NCBI GenBank assembly: GCA_036245525.1
Contig: BTPG01000006.1
Span: forward strand, 90,259,504 to 90,323,503
Direction of reading: 5' to 3'
DNA from: Semisulcospira habei
Lineage: Eukaryota; Mollusca; Gastropoda; Semisulcospiridae
Length of the DNA: 64,000 bases
Part shown: one piece after another, positions 21,596 to 33,800 of the stretch
Numbering within the stretch: position 1 is the first letter of the stretch
Layout of the letters: the number at the start of each line of letters is the position of its first letter
Notes under the pieces: model-generated
The model's input: the letters and a program-made list of their open reading frames with translations, nothing else
What the model was told of the DNA's origin: nothing
Databases searched by the model: none
Made by a program: the position numbers and the translations under genes

Positions 21596-21949
21596 CTGCG
21601 GGCAGGCACAAGGCCTGCACAGCCTTGGAGCGTCATTTCAATCCCATCCGCAAGTGCCAATGCTTCGTGTTGAAAATGAGGAGTGTGTTGGCTAGGTATC
21701 ACTCTTTGCCTGCTGACGCCATCGAAGAATTTGCACCTCAGAACGCCACAGTGGAATCTTGCAAGTAGCAAACTTACTTCCTATCCCACTGACACTGTGG
21801 TCATGTGGTGGGTTTGTGTGTGTGTTCAGCTTCTGTTTTTGATTCTTGTCGCACGAGGGGGGGAGGGGGTGGGCTCGGGCCAGGGGGTGGATGAGAAACT
21901 GAGAAGTGTGTGAGTGTGACTGTGAGATACTTAATGTGGCTGAAATCGT

Positions 21950-22056
21950 ACGTGCGCATGTGTCTTTTGCTGTTTTAGCATAATGATCTCAACAAAAGAA
22001 AATTTGTCAGCCAGACTGACGCAATAAAGTTCTTGAATCTTGAAAAATGCTCTGGG
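21950..22056 (+). mobile_element. Possible LINE 3' end
   Basis: The phrase GACGCAATAAAGTTCTTGAA-TCTTGAA resembles the 3' ends of CR1/L2-like LINEs in invertebrates. Only the tail is recognisable. Confidence 0.3.
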
Positions 22057-22096
22057 CCAGTTCCCAAAAATTTACCTTCGGGACCTGGAGGCAGCT

Positions 22097-22203
22097 GCAT
22101 GAGTGAACTAAGTCCTGCGCCAGCCACTAAGCAAGGTGTGCTCTGCTTTGCTTTAGCGGAGCACCTTGCTTAGTGGCTCCAGCAGGACTAAGCTCACTTA
22201 TGC
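22097..22203. mobile_element. Family F foldback
   Basis: GCATGAGTGAACTAAGTCCT...CCACTAAGCAAGGTGTGCTC pairs with GAGCACCTTGCTTAGTGG...AGGACTAAGCTCACTTATGC. The loop is a short CTGCTTTGCTTTA. Confidence 0.9.
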
Positions 22204-22604
22204 AACTGGACCCTGGCCCTTTCCAAGGTTTTCTATAGGAAGTGGGTGGTAAGATGTCCAGCTTTTGAAGCGCACTGTATCTCTGTGCCTCCTGGCTTCA
22301 GATGAGAGACCACTGTCACTTCTGAGCTAGGCCCCAAGCGGAGGCTTGAATTAACCTAACACCTTTGTCCTTTTTTTAAAAATTGATTTAGCGAACAGCG
22401 CCTCGGTGTACACAGTTGTGATTTGGTTTAATTTGACCTGCAGTTGTGTTGGGGGATTTTTGTCATAGAGGGTTTCTTTGTTTGTTTTGGTTCAGATTTG
22501 GTGGGTTTGACCAGAACATCGTGTGAACACTTGTGATGTTTCATATTGTTGAAATTATATAAACTGCTTGGCTAGCTGATGTCACACCTATGCTGGTTAA
22601 AATG

Positions 22605-22670
22605 ACACTAATTGTCTCTCTCGATTGCTGTATTGATTAGGGTAGCAATCGAGGGAAACAACCAGTCTGG
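22605..22670. mobile_element. Family I foldback, diverged
   Basis: ACACTAATTGTCTCTCTCGA and TTGCT pair with AGCAATCGAGGGAAACAACCAGT. Confidence 0.75.
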
Positions 22671-22699
22671 GACAAGCTAAACATGCTTGACAAGTGCCA

Positions 22700-23283
22700 A
22701 GTAGTCTGACTTTTGACAACATGGAATAGTCAGTAATTTTATTTCAACTTCATCGAAATGGCACAAGACATCCTGTATAACTATAAGGCACATCCTGTTC
22801 AATTTTTTTTTGTTTTAAATGTCATTATTTATTAGCAGTTGAAAGGAAACTTAGACTCCCTCTCATTAGTGTCAAACATATTTTGTTTTTTATACCTCCC
22901 ATTTTCATTTTGTTAAAAAAGGATTGATGAGGGGTTGAAACATTGAGACAAACATACAGATTCTACAAAGTTTGAAAGTAATTACTTGTGCAGTCAAACG
23001 TGTAATTCAATGGGCAGGGCAGCATAAGTTTGTTCCTGAGCTGTGAACACCGGTTGAATTCATGTAGTAAATGGAGGTTAGGGAGTTCTCCTCGCATACA
23101 GGTCAGCCTCACTATTGCACGCTCCAGTATACCGTGGTATCTGGCGTAACACGTTACAGGTCTATGGCTTTCAGAAGTTCCACATGGATGTCGGGCGAGT
23201 GAAATTCAAATTCAAAACAACTTTATTTATCCCTTAAAGGGCAATTACATTTGTGTAGACAGGGGGAACAATCAAATAAAAGT
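22700..23283. other. Non-coding stretch
   Basis: No gene was seen. TTCAAATTCAAAACAACTTT at 23208-23230 resembles a retroposon-tail phrase but could not be assigned. Confidence 0.4.
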
Positions 23284-23293
23284 CATTCAATAA

Positions 23294-23883
23294 CTTACTT
23301 ACTTACGCCTGTCACCCCTACCCGGGTATAGGCCATCGACGAGAGACCTCCAGCAACCCCTGTCCTGTGCTTCTCCTTCGATTCTTCTCCAGGTGGTTCC
23401 CAGTCTCTTGATGTCTGCTTGGAGGTCTCGGCGCCAGGAGTTTCTCGGCCTACCTCTTTTCCTCTTTCCCTGGGGGTTCCATGACAATGCCTGCCTAGTG
23501 ATACTGGAAGCTGGCTTTCTCAGGCTGTGACCGATCCATCCCCATCTTCTTCGCCCAATTTCATTCTCTGCTGTTATCTGCTCTGTTCTGTCCCAGAGTC
23601 TGACGTTGCTGATCTTCTCTGGCCAGTGGATTTTCAAAATTCTTCTAAGGCAACTGTTCATGAAGGTCTGTACTCTGTTGACTGTGGTTTTTGTCAATCT
23701 CCAAGTCTCTGCTCCATATAGGAGAACTGCTTTTACATTGGAGTTGAAAATCCGGACTTCGGTGTGTTGTGACAGCTCTCTGGAACTCCACACTTTTTTT
23801 AACTGGAGAAAGGCTGCTCTGGCTTTACCGATTCGTGCTCTGACATCTGCATCAGTGCCGCCTTTTTTGTCTATGATGCTCCC
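23294..23883 (-). mobile_element. 5'-truncated RTE-type LINE with 10-bp duplication
   Basis: The minus-strand frame (23886 to 23299) is the last ~195 codons of the same protein as the full-length element at 30820, beginning GSIIDKKGGTDADVRARIG. It differs at about seven residues and has no stop until the natural end. The tail is TAAG repeats. CATTCAATAA flanks it at 23284-23293 and 23884-23893. Confidence 0.95.
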
Positions 23884-24316
23884 CATTCAATAAACATTAA
23901 TTAATTATTAAGAAAAATTGAAAGGTCTTGAGGCCATCATCTAAGGCTGACCTCAGCCCAAGGACCCAGGTTACCTACCAAGTAAAGTGGGTTCTCTTCA
24001 CAGGTCTATAGTGCAAATTCAGCACTACTTTAACACGATCGTGAATAAGTTGGTCTGGCTTTATGGGTCCCAGAAATAACTGAAACTGACTTGTAATTTT
24101 GAATATCCTCCTGGGAACTAAGAGATGTCATGGTGAGCTCTAGGCTAATCAACCAAAAATGTTGACGTCGCTTGATTTGTTTCGACCGTTGTTCGTTTGT
24201 TCAAAAGTGTTGCCTCTGGTTTGTAGCAATTGACTCATTTGTATCGCAATAACTTCCACCGTTCCAGCAGCAACTACCGGGATGGAGATGGATCGAGTAG
24301 ATGTCTTGCTGGACCC

Positions 24317-24385
24317 CACACTGGTTGTCTCCCTCGATTCGCTGCGCGGAACAGCGCATCAAATCGAGGGAGACAACCTGTGTGG
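24317..24385. mobile_element. Family I foldback
   Basis: CACACTGGTTGTCTCCCTCG and ATT pair with AATCGAGGGAGACAACC-TGTGTG. The loop region is GC-rich (CGCTGCGCGGAACAGCGC). Confidence 0.9.
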
Positions 24386-24801
24386 CTAGATCCCTCTCCC
24401 ACTTGAAGCTGGAGGTGAGATGTGCACTGAGATACTGCTGTCACTGTGTGTGTCTTCTTCTTCTTCAGCGTTCTCGGCTGTGTCTGTCATCCTCCATTGT
24501 TCTGATGTCAGCCACACGTGGCGTTTTGCCAGGAATTTATTTCCGCACGGAGGCAGGGTGCATGACGAAAATCGGATAATCACCTTTCATTTGGTGCATT
24601 TCTTGCTGGTTAGATAATGTATAATTCAGTGTAAGGCGTTTGGTTTCGAAGTGTGATAAGTCGTACTGTGACACTTTATTTCAGAATACAGAAAGGCGTA
24701 CAAAAGAGTGACAATTTGTGTACTGTGTGTACGCAATGCTCCCCCCCCCCCCTTTCCCTTCATATGCACACGAAATTTAATACACATTTCATTTTTGATC
24801 T

Positions 24802-25188
24802 GCCCCACCCGGGTCTGCCCTGGGGGACTTGGGTGGGGTTAGGTATTTTTTAGTTCCCAGGGTCACCCTGGTCAGCCCCACAGGGTGGGTTTTTCTCTCT
24901 ATTCTGGGGCATGTGTTTCTGTCTACCCTTTGTCCATTCACCTGTATTTGCCTTTTTAAAACTCTCCCTACTGTCTGCACTGCCTGTAGCTCTTGATATT
25001 GGATGTGTGTTGCTAAATGGTCTTAGCTTTATTTATGCCCCATGTTGTAGGTTTATTTAATGTATTTGACCGGCTGGCGACATACATTCAATTTTCTGTT
25101 TATTTTTTTTTCACAAGCAGTGCAGGCACGTCCTGAGAAAGCCTTGTTGCTGTCGGGACGTTAAGCAATGTACAATCAATCAATCAAT
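24802..25188 (+). mobile_element. SINE-like element, copy 1 (387 bp), 12-bp duplication
   Basis: It is flanked by CATTTTTGATCT at 24790-24801 and 25189-25200. It starts CCCCACCCGGGTCT and ends CTGTCGGGACGTTAAGCAAT followed by AATC repeats. It matches 54237-54584 from end to end, so the 5' boundary is shared, as in a SINE. No tRNA-type A/B boxes were recognised; the first 40 bp can fold (CCCCACCC with GGGTGGGG). Confidence 0.88.
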
Positions 25189-25677
25189 CATTTTTGATCT
25201 TTTTTTTCTCAAACGAAAGCAGTTTTTCAAACCAAGGGTAGTACGACGAATGAAGTACAAGTTTATAATTATTTTATAATGCATTTTTAAAAATCTCGTC
25301 GTGTCTTCCAAGAACGTCTTGTCTAATGAACCTGTAGGAATTTAGTTGACTGGCGTGAATGAGTAAGACTAAGAGCGCCCCGAGCTATCCTGACACAGGC
25401 CAAAGATTTATTCAGGATCTTCATGTGGGCTGACCGCAGTGAACTTTGTGTCAGACAGTACTCGAGGCGAGTCGAGCTGCACCCCCCGTCCTATGAATGT
25501 GCAGTCGACCGTGAAGAGCGCTTCTGTGCTGCGTCAGTTATTGAGTCATGTGAGGGGTCCACAGATGAACTAAGCGCTGGACGGTGTAACACGCCAGAAT
25601 GGCCCATAGCCCGTTCAGCCCCAAGGCTACACTGACGGCAGTTTTTAAAAATAAAAATGTCACCTCCCCCATTCACA

Positions 25678-25735
25678 GGATATGGATCGAGCATGATAAT
25701 TCAAGGGTAGTGCCGAATTAGCTTGGCGCATGGCG
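25678..25735. mobile_element. Family B hairpin, left half
   Basis: GGATCGAGCATGATAATTCA and AGGGTAGTGCCGAATTAGCT are the left arm only. The sequence then passes into a LINE fragment. Confidence 0.8.
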
Positions 25736-25739
25736 CCTG

Positions 25740-26489
25740 ATGGCTCCCGCCTACTTATCAGAACTCTTTACTCTTAGTCTTACTGAGAAGAGATACAGCA
25801 CCTCTTGGAGCAGCCTGAGCATAAAGCGGCCCCGCATTGATTTGTATAAATCCAGTTTGTCATACTCAGGTGGTTTCCTGTGGAATTCCCTTCCTCCGCA
25901 TACATGTACAACAAGTTAATTCCCTAGCTGCATTTAAAGCAAAACTGTACAAGCATTTATCTAAGGCAACATAAATTTAATTATCTCGTGTTGTCTAAAC
26001 ATGTAAATTCCTTTTTATTATTCTAAATTTCTTTTTATGCAATTAATATTTCATGTGCCGTTTGTGGGGGTGCTTCCTGTATTGACCCGGTCGGCACAGG
26101 TGCACCGTTTATTTGAGCGATGATGTCATTTGAGTAAAGGTATCCTTGTGGCATGCCCCTCCCCTCCCCCTCTCTCCCCCCCCCCCCCCCCCACTCCCCT
26201 GGGTGGGATTGTCTGGGGAGGGCTCCCGCAAACGGTGATTATGACATGCGTACATTTTCGTATGGGTGCCTGTGTGTTTTGTTTACATTTTCGTATAGGT
26301 GCCTGTGTGTTTTGTTAAATAATTGTTGCTGTTTGTAGTGTTGTAATTCGCATTACTTTTGATGTTGTTTGTAAGTGTAATGTAACTTTGCCTGTTATTG
26401 TATGTCAGTAGATGTAGCAAGGACAGATTGAAAGAAAGGCCTGTGCGCCTAATATCTCAATCCTTGAAGTTTCAGTCAGTCAGTCAGTC
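25740..26489 (+). pseudogene. LINE 3' fragment with CAGT-repeat tail
   Basis: A frame from 25740 encodes MAPAYLSELFTLS, then KRPRIDLYKSSLSYSGG, then FLWNSLPP before a stop at 25917. This is the same kind of RT C-terminus as at 5951. The remaining 570 bp look like a 3' UTR ending CTCAATCCTTGAAGTTTCAG and four CAGT units. A family B hairpin half lies directly upstream, so the LINE probably broke that MITE. Confidence 0.7.
26251..26317. repeat. 33-bp tandem duplication
   Basis: TACATTTTCGTATGGGTGCC-TGTGTGTTTTG is repeated once with one base changed. Confidence 0.9.
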
Positions 26490-26970
26490 CTGCTCTAGTG
26501 CATTCATTACTGCAAATTACACTGAGTGTAAATGAGATTTATAAGTCAAATTGATCATTTGTTCGTTTTTGCATACCCCCAAATCAACCCTCGGCCACTT
26601 CAGCAGGTCAGTTTTGCATGAAAGGAGTAATTTTAAAAACTATTGTTTTGCCTGCATGATTTGGGGTCACTTTATCATATGCCACAGTGACCCCCGGGAT
26701 GATCTGGCATGGGAATCGTTTTGGTGTGTTACACCGGGGAAAGGTGCTTTTGCCCACTCGCCCTTTTACGTTCAGAGTTAAACGGAGTGACTTTGTAATA
26801 GTTGCCGGCTCAGCACTTTGTACAGGTCCAAGCCGCCGAGTCCTGAGAAAATTCCACCAAGTAATCGTTATTAACTACCACCCTATTCGCTCTACCGACT
26901 GTGGGAAGTAGACAGACGATGACAGTTGAAAACCACAGTGGGAAGATGGACGGGCGGTGAGAGTTAACAT

Positions 26971-27028
26971 GTAGTGCCAGATTAGCTTGCCACTGGCCTA
27001 GGCGCCAAGATTTGCTGGCACTACCCTA
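26971..27028. mobile_element. Family B hairpin, truncated
   Basis: GTAGTGCCAGATTAGCTTGC pairs imperfectly with GCCAAGATTTGCTGGCACTAC. The outer TTCAAGG parts are missing. Confidence 0.75.
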
Positions 27029-27355
27029 GACCTGTCATGGTGTACCGATTACCCCAGCCACAACTGGCTGGTGCATGTTCTGTGTGAGACTGTATGGGCA
27101 CCTCTGAGAGGTGTGACACTGATTATAATGTAAGTATTCAATGAGAAGGCATGGCAATTTAAATACGGCATCAATTCTTGTCACCAGTGTCAAATGCACT
27201 GCATTTTACAATTGTCAGCTAGCAGTAGTGCTTAGATTCAAACGCCGATCTTTGGTATCAGTTTCAGTCCACTTAATCAAATGTTAAATACAAACGATTT
27301 TGAATTTCCAAAAACTACAGTAGCTCGCTTGAGCTTGCCCTTAGCACCACGTGAA

Positions 27356-27500
27356 AGTTCTGTGTTTATGTTCAGTGTGTGAGTGAATGCGCGTGATTCA
27401 CGTGAGCGTGCTTGTTGGGTTCAGTTCGCGGCGGCGCTTTGAGCCGATTTTCAATTGGGATAAAGCGCCTATTTAATGCGCTTGTTATTATTATTATTAT
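27356..27500 (+). mobile_element. SINE 3' part with (ATT)n tail
   Basis: GTTGGGTTCAGTTCGCGG, GCGCTTTGAGCCGATTTTCA and ATAAAGCGCCTATTT followed by TTATTATTATT match the complement of the 10311-10686 SINE. The head is missing or decayed. Confidence 0.75.
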
Positions 27501-27612
27501 ATTAATCATGGGAGGTGACAGTAATAACTCAGAGGTAGTGTCTGGTTATCTTAACATCTGAATAGCTAGTGGAGATCTACAGTCAGATGTCTCGGTGGTA
27601 GCATCAACATAA

Positions 27613-27723
27613 GTTTGGCGCTCCTCAAGTCGCCAAGCTATGTAGATACTACTCTTGAGCTAATCAATTTGACTTCTATCGCCACCATCTCCAGGCGCCA
27701 AGCTCAGCAGACACCACCCTTAA
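27613..27723. mobile_element. Family B remnants
   Basis: Pieces such as GTCGCCAAGCTATGTAGATA, GGCGCCAAGCTCAGCAGACA and CACCACCCTTAAG are broken B-type arms. Pairing is poor. Confidence 0.4.
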
Positions 27724-27947
27724 GAGATCACGGTCGATCGATCTGGGGCATTGGACGAGGGAAGGAAATGCTGAGCTGTCGGCCCTCTCCAAGGCAGAGA
27801 TCATTGGGTGTGAACTGACGATCGATGTCAGTGTCTGGCCTGCTGTACTTCGGTGCGTGTTTATGGAAATGATTCTGTAGTAGGAGCCTGATGTGGCGGT
27901 CTCAGACTTAACCCCATCACTGTACAGGAAAAGTGTGCACGATTAGT

Positions 27948-28015
27948 GCAAGAGTCACATAGATCCTCATGAGCCTCCGCAATCGCGGGGACTCATGAGA
28001 ATCTGTGTCTCTTGC
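27948..28015. mobile_element. Family A hairpin
   Basis: GCAAGAGTCACATAGATCCT pairs with the arm ending AATCTGTGTCTCTTGC. The left frame starts TTAACCCCATCACTG at 27909. Confidence 0.88.
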
Positions 28016-28440
28016 CGAGACCAGTTTGTATCCGGCATGTTCCTTGGGCGCTTGGAACTGAAAAAAAAGAAGCGCCTAGTGAAGGGCGTTATAAATACAA
28101 TTGATTGACTCGAGGAAAACAGACCCAATTGGAAGCAGGTAGACGTGAAACCTAAATAGAGCCCGCGGGTTGCTTGAGTATGTGAGGGTAGATCTGTCAG
28201 TTGCTATAAAGAGAAAGTGTGGGTTGTATTCGCTGCACATGTTGAGCGGTTTTAGTTCGCAATCTCACGGCATCGAGGGATTCACTGTACTTTTCCCTCG
28301 AGCATTCCTGCACTGTCTGTAGCGGTGTACTCACAGTCGATCGCGATCACGAATCAATCATTGTAGAATTATCATCACGTTCTTCTTCTGTTAAGTGGAT
28401 AAAGTTGTATATTCACCCGTTTAGCGCCGAGGCGCTACAG

Positions 28441-28550
28441 CAGGAGATGTGTCGACCATGATAATTCAAGGGTAGTGCCGCCAGATTAGCCTGACGGCGC
28501 CAAGCAAATCTGGCACTACCCTTGAATTATCATGGTCGACACATCTCCTG
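28441..28550. mobile_element. Family B hairpin (subtype B1), 110-bp palindrome
   Basis: CAGGAGATGTGTCGACCATG followed by the core pairs with the complement to CATGGTCGACACATCTCCTG. The variant TGTGTCGAC is present in both arms. Confidence 0.92.
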
Positions 28551-28677
28551 CAGCTAGTAGATAGTCGATAGGTGACACTAACAAAGTTTTGGAAATGCTG
28601 CCGTGGGGTCAAGTTAATCGAAATTGCTGCAAATGACGCAACTTTGTGATGAAACCCAAACGGGATCGATTTCTACC

Positions 28678-28749
28678 AGCGAGAGACAGGTTCGCATGAT
28701 CAAGGCCCTGTAGCCGCTGGGGATCGTGAGAATCCATGTCTCATGCAGG
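28678..28749. mobile_element. Family A hairpin, degenerate
   Basis: The right arm GGGGATCGTGAGAATCCATG-TCTCATGCAG is recognisable. The left arm has decayed. Confidence 0.55.
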
Positions 28750-29214
28750 TTTAATGTGCGTGTGATGATGGGCTGTAACAAAAGAAAATGCAGTCAGGTA
28801 GTGTTCGAATGTTGAGCTGTGTGTCGTTCAGCGTAGGCGCGCAGTCCACCCGCTTGGAATGCACCTCAGTAATCAAATTCCCGATGACTGGCAGGCACAC
28901 CTAACAAAAATGTCATTTATGATATGACGTAGTGTTTATTTATTACAAACCCACGAGCAGGTATTTTGACTGCGTTTATCTTACAATCTGCATCTGTCCG
29001 ATAAACAGATAGAAAAATATAAACGTGAATCATTGAAAGCGGACAATCCATTTTTGGAATGCATACGTTGTTTTATGCAAGTTGCAGTGACTGATCATTT
29101 GGCTGCCCGCATCGAATGCAAAATTATTATTTTATAGTGGTCTGATGATTAGTTCTATTGTCAGTATTGCGGCGGCTGTCAGTGTGACATAGTGCATTTC
29201 TGTCTTGCAGCTGT

Positions 29215-29436
29215 TTAACTCATACTACCCCAGACACACCACAGCAAGATATGGATCGACCATGATAGTTCAAGGGTGATACCAGAATAGCTTGGCGCCG
29301 CCTATGGGCGCCACGCTATTCAGGCATCACCCTTGAACTATCACGGCGTGGTCAATCTGTGTCCAGCACTGCAATGCAGTCTTCAGAGGACAACGGCAAA
29401 ATTTGGGGATTTCGGTCTTGGAGTACAATGAGTTAA
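29215..29436. mobile_element. Family B hairpin MITE (subtype B4)
   Basis: TTAACTCATACTACCCCAGA...GGATCGACCATGATAGTTCA with core GGGTGATACCAGAATAGC, opposite arm, and right frame TTGGAGTACAATGAGTTAA. It shares its right TTAA with the next element. Confidence 0.9.
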
Positions 29437-29512
29437 CTAACCGCTTGGCTGTCGGTAGCAGTAGGAATCATCGCGTCAAAAAACCGCTGCCGACAGCCCA
29501 AGGCGGGTTTAA
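29433..29512. mobile_element. Family E hairpin MITE
   Basis: TTAACTAACCGCTTGGCTGT-CGGTAGC pairs with GCTGCCGACAGCCCAAGGCG...TTTAA. Part of the left arm is deleted. Confidence 0.88.
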
Positions 29513-30600
29513 TTGCAACGAGCCAGGTGCATTGATCGAGAGTGAACACGTGGACATAACTTGCTGAGGAAAGGGGCCGTGGGCCGCATGGCAGGAGACC
29601 TGTTGACCCTCAACAGTGACCCGTCTATATTTGCATGAGGCATAGATTCTCTGCACAGGTCGACTCTTGCAGCAGTTTGTCTTTTGTGGACGGTCGGCGG
29701 CGTTTTGGTTTTAGTACAACTGCTCAAGCCGGAGAGTGTATTTGACCAAAGGATCCGGCTTACATTGGTAATAAATAGTTCAGCCCCCCCCCCCCCCCCC
29801 CCCCGGCTTTTCTCCTGGCCAGGTCTCCCCAGTGTTATTTCAAGGGTTCAAGTCGCTACGCTCAATTTAACCCCTCCACGAAGCGTGTAACAGTGTTTCG
29901 TGTCTTGCCTACCAGTACGTGCTTTTCGCAGCATTTCTTATAATACTATTGGTGTGTACAGTCATCGTGATACAATGGTTCACACAAAGACCATTCAGGT
30001 TTTGTTTTTATGCAGTTTCAGTCACTTTGAGTTTTACAAAGAGTATTCCTGCAGAGGCTAGGACGGGTAAATTACTACGCATGAAGGGTAAATTACTACG
30101 CATGATAATGAGTAGGCCCTATCGATCTAAAAGATGTCAACTGCACGACCAGCTCATATATTTTGACGGCAGTAATAGCTCCTACGAATTATACTTTGTA
30201 GTTATAGATTATTGATTACCAAAGGAGGGGGGTGGGGGGGGGGGGGGCAGTCTTCCGGCAGTCCTGGAGACTCTGCTTGATCTTTTTTAAAACTTGACTC
30301 TCAGAAGCTGAACCTCAGCATTTTGGTTCAGACAGAACAGCCCTTTAGCTGGGGCTCATGAGAATTTCATGCTAAACGTGGATGGTGGGGCATAGTTGGT
30401 CCTTGGGCCTTTTCCTGCCATTTCACATTTCATGTTTTTGCAATGTGGTCACCCATGGATTTCCAACCCGAGAAGTGGACTGGGTTTAAGTATGGGACTG
30501 AAGGGTGTGCTTGTAAGCCTTCAGTTCAAGCTTAGGGGAGCAGGTGGAAATTATGTTGGGGAACGGCCTAAACTAGTCACAGGGCGGATTTTTTTGGTTG
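29513..30600. other. Non-coding stretch with homopolymers
   Basis: A C tract (29785-29804), a G tract (30228-30247) and a family A fragment (GGGGCTCATGAGAATTTCAT, about 30352). No gene was recognised. Confidence 0.5.
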
Positions 30601-30681
30601 TTAACTCTTTCGAGACGCGCCGCATCCGGATTCGCGGCTTTACGCCGCGAATCCGGATGCGGCACATCTGGAAAGAGTTAA
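30601..30681. mobile_element. Family C hairpin MITE, 81 bp
   Basis: TTAACTCTTTCGAGACGCGC-CGCATCCGGATTCGCGG pairs with the complement up to GGAAAGAGTTAA. It is the same structure as 5800-5879. Its outer end (CTCTTTC) and inner GGATTCGCGG variant are each matched in the opposite arm. Confidence 0.92.
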
Positions 30682-30819
30682 TGTGTCCACTTGTGCCTCA
30701 TAAAGGTAGGCTTTCTACTGTGAGAGCTTATGGGCCGGGTCTACTTGTTATGTGAAGGCAAGGCTCTTCTTTTGGAGTGCCAAGCCGCCTTTGGAATACT
30801 CACTCCTAGAAAGTCCGAA

Positions 30820-33800
30820 CCTCGCGCTGGGACCATATGGCGTTGAGGTGCGTCCCCTGGGTGGTGGATAGGGGGTCCCTCGTGAGAGGGGTGCACCGAA
30901 TGAAATAAGGTGCCGTGAACCAACATGGTGTAAGGAAAGGTGACCCCGACAGAAAACCCCTGGTCCTAGTAAGGGGGTTGGGCGTGGGGGTAGCTTCCCC
31001 ACCCTGCAAAAAAGGAAATAGCTACAAAAACGCCGACGAAAAGACTAACAGTAATTCCTTTCCTGGAGGAGGAAGGTTCTTCTACTAGAAGACTTATGAC
31101 GTCCTGTGGTGAAAGCCGGAAGTCTTCGGAAGCCACAGGACCGAGCCGCCTCTCTCTATCCAGGGACACAACCATGGGCACATGGAACGTCAAGACCATG
31201 TACCAGAGCGACAAGGCCGCCCAGATAGCAGCGGAAATGCAAAAGTACAACCTTTCCCTGCTAGGTATCAGTGAAGCCAGATGGACGCAGTCTGGCCAGA
31301 AAAGGCTGTTAAGTGGGGAGATGATTCTGTATTCAGGTCATGAAGAGGAGAATGCCCCCCATACAGAAGGAGTAGCACTCATGCTGTCACCAGTGGCACA
31401 GAGAGCGCTGATGGGCTGGGAACCTCTTGGGCCAAGAATTATCACAGCAGCCTTTAGAACCAAGAAAAAGCTCAAGCTGAACGTCATCCAGTGTTATGCG
31501 CCCACCAATGACAGTGACGAGGAAGAGAAACAAGAGTTCTACGACCGACTCCAGAGTGCCGTGGACAAATGTGCGGAGCGAGACATCACCATCGTCATGG
31601 GCGATTTTAATGCCAAAATAGGGGAGGACAACACCGGATACGAAGAGGTGATGGGGAGACAGTGACTAGGCTCGGAGATGAGTGAGAACGGGGAGAGGTT
31701 TGTAGACTTTTGTGCTCTAAACCGACTTGTCATTGGAGGCAGCATCTTCCCACACAGAAGAATACACAAAGCAACTTGGGTCTCACCTGACCATATGACA
31801 GAGAACCAAATAGACCATATCTGCATTAGCAAGAAATTTAGAAGATCCCTTCAAGATGTTCGAGTGAGGAGGGGAGCAGATGTCGCCTCAGACCACCATC
31901 TGCTTACCTTAAGAATGAAGCTCAAGCTAAACAAAAGCCGCACAGAGACAACAAGAAGACAGCGCTATAATGTAGGCCTCCTGAGAGAAACTGGAGTTAG
32001 AGAAGAGTTCAAACTGGTGCTGTCCAACCGGTTTCAAGCACTACAGGAGCTAGTAAATGAAGAGGAGGCGGTCACCACAGAGCAGCAGTGGAAGGCAGTT
32101 AGAGAGGCGCTGAACTCGACCTGCAAAGACACTGTAGGATTCAGGAAACACCACCACAAGGACTGGCTGTCGGCACAGACCTAGAAGAAGATAGAAGCGA
32201 GGAAGCAGAAGAAAGCAGCGGTCAACAACAGTCGCACGAGAGCAGCCAAAGTAAGGGCACAGGGGGAATACTCGGAAGCCAACCGCGAGGTGAAGAGGAG
32301 TATCAGGGCAGACAAGAGGGCCTACACAGACAGCCTGGCAGAAAAGGCAGCAGGCAGCGGCAACATGAAACAGCTCTACGACATTACCAGAAGATTGTCG
32401 GGTAAGTATGGCCATACAGAAAGACCAGTAAAAGACAAAGAAGGCAAGCCTATTGCAGACAGAGCAGACCAACTCGACAGATGGGCCGAGTATTTTGAAG
32501 AGTTACTGAACAGACCTAGCCCACCCGACCCCCCCCCCGACATCCAGTCGGCAGAGACCGACCTACCGATCAGTTGTGACAGACCCAGCCGGGAAGAGAT
32601 CAGAAAAGCAGTGGCATTTTTGAAGAATGGCAAAGCAGCAGGGCCAGATGGCATCCCAGCGGAGTCTCTGAAAGCAGACCTAGAGACAACAGTGGAGATG
32701 CTGTACCCACTGTTTGGAAAGATCTGGGAAGAGGAGGTGATGCCAGCTGACTGGAAGGAGGGGTACCTAATCAAGCTTCCCAAGAAAGGCGACCTCAGCA
32801 AGTGTTCCAACTACAGAGGAATCACCTTGCTGTCCGTACCAGGAAAGGTCTTCAACAGGATCATCCTAGAGAGAATGAAGAGCTCCGTTGACCCCCAGCT
32901 GAGAGACCAGCAAGCAGGATTCAGGAAGAACCGATCATGTACAGACCAGATCGCCACTCTCCGCATCATCGTGGAACAGTCTCTGGAGTGGAGCTCCCCG
33001 CTGTACGTCAACTTTGTGGATTATGAGAAAGCATTTGACAGCGTGGACCGAGAGACTCTGTGGAAACTCCTACGACACTACGGTGTACCCACAAAGCTCG
33101 TCCGCCTGATCAAGAGCAGCTATGATGGCATGACATGTCACGTGATCCACGAAGGGCAGTTCACCAGAGAGCTCCAGGTCAGAACTGGTGTCAGGCAGGG
33201 GTGTCTGCTGTCTCCGTTCCTCTTCCTACTGGCCATAGACTGGGTCATGAAGATGACCACAGAGCACAGACGAAGTGGAATACAGTGGACACTGTGGACA
33301 CAGCTTGACGACCTCGATTTTGCAGACGACTTGGCATTACTGTCCCACACTCATCAACAAATGCAGGACAAGACCACGAGGCTTGCTGACATCTCGTCCC
33401 AAGTGGGCCTCACCATTCACAAACAGAAAACAAAGACAATGAGGCTGAACGCAACCAGGGAAGAACCAGTCTTGCTTGCTGGCACCCCGTTGGAGGAGGT
33501 GGAGTCCTTCACCTATCTCGGGAGCATCATAGACAAAAAAGGCGGCACTGATGCAGATGTCAGAGCACGAATCGGTAAAGCCAGAGCAGCCTTTCTCCAG
33601 TTGAAAAAAGTGTGGAGTTCCAGAGAGCTGTCACAACACACCAAAGTCCGGATTTTCAACTCCAATGTAAAAGCAGTTCTCCTATATGGAGCAGAGACAT
33701 GGAGATTGACAAAAACCACAGTCAACAGAGTACAGACCTTCATGAACAGTTGCCTTAGAAGAATTTTGAAAATCCACTGGCCAGAGAAGATCAGCAACGT

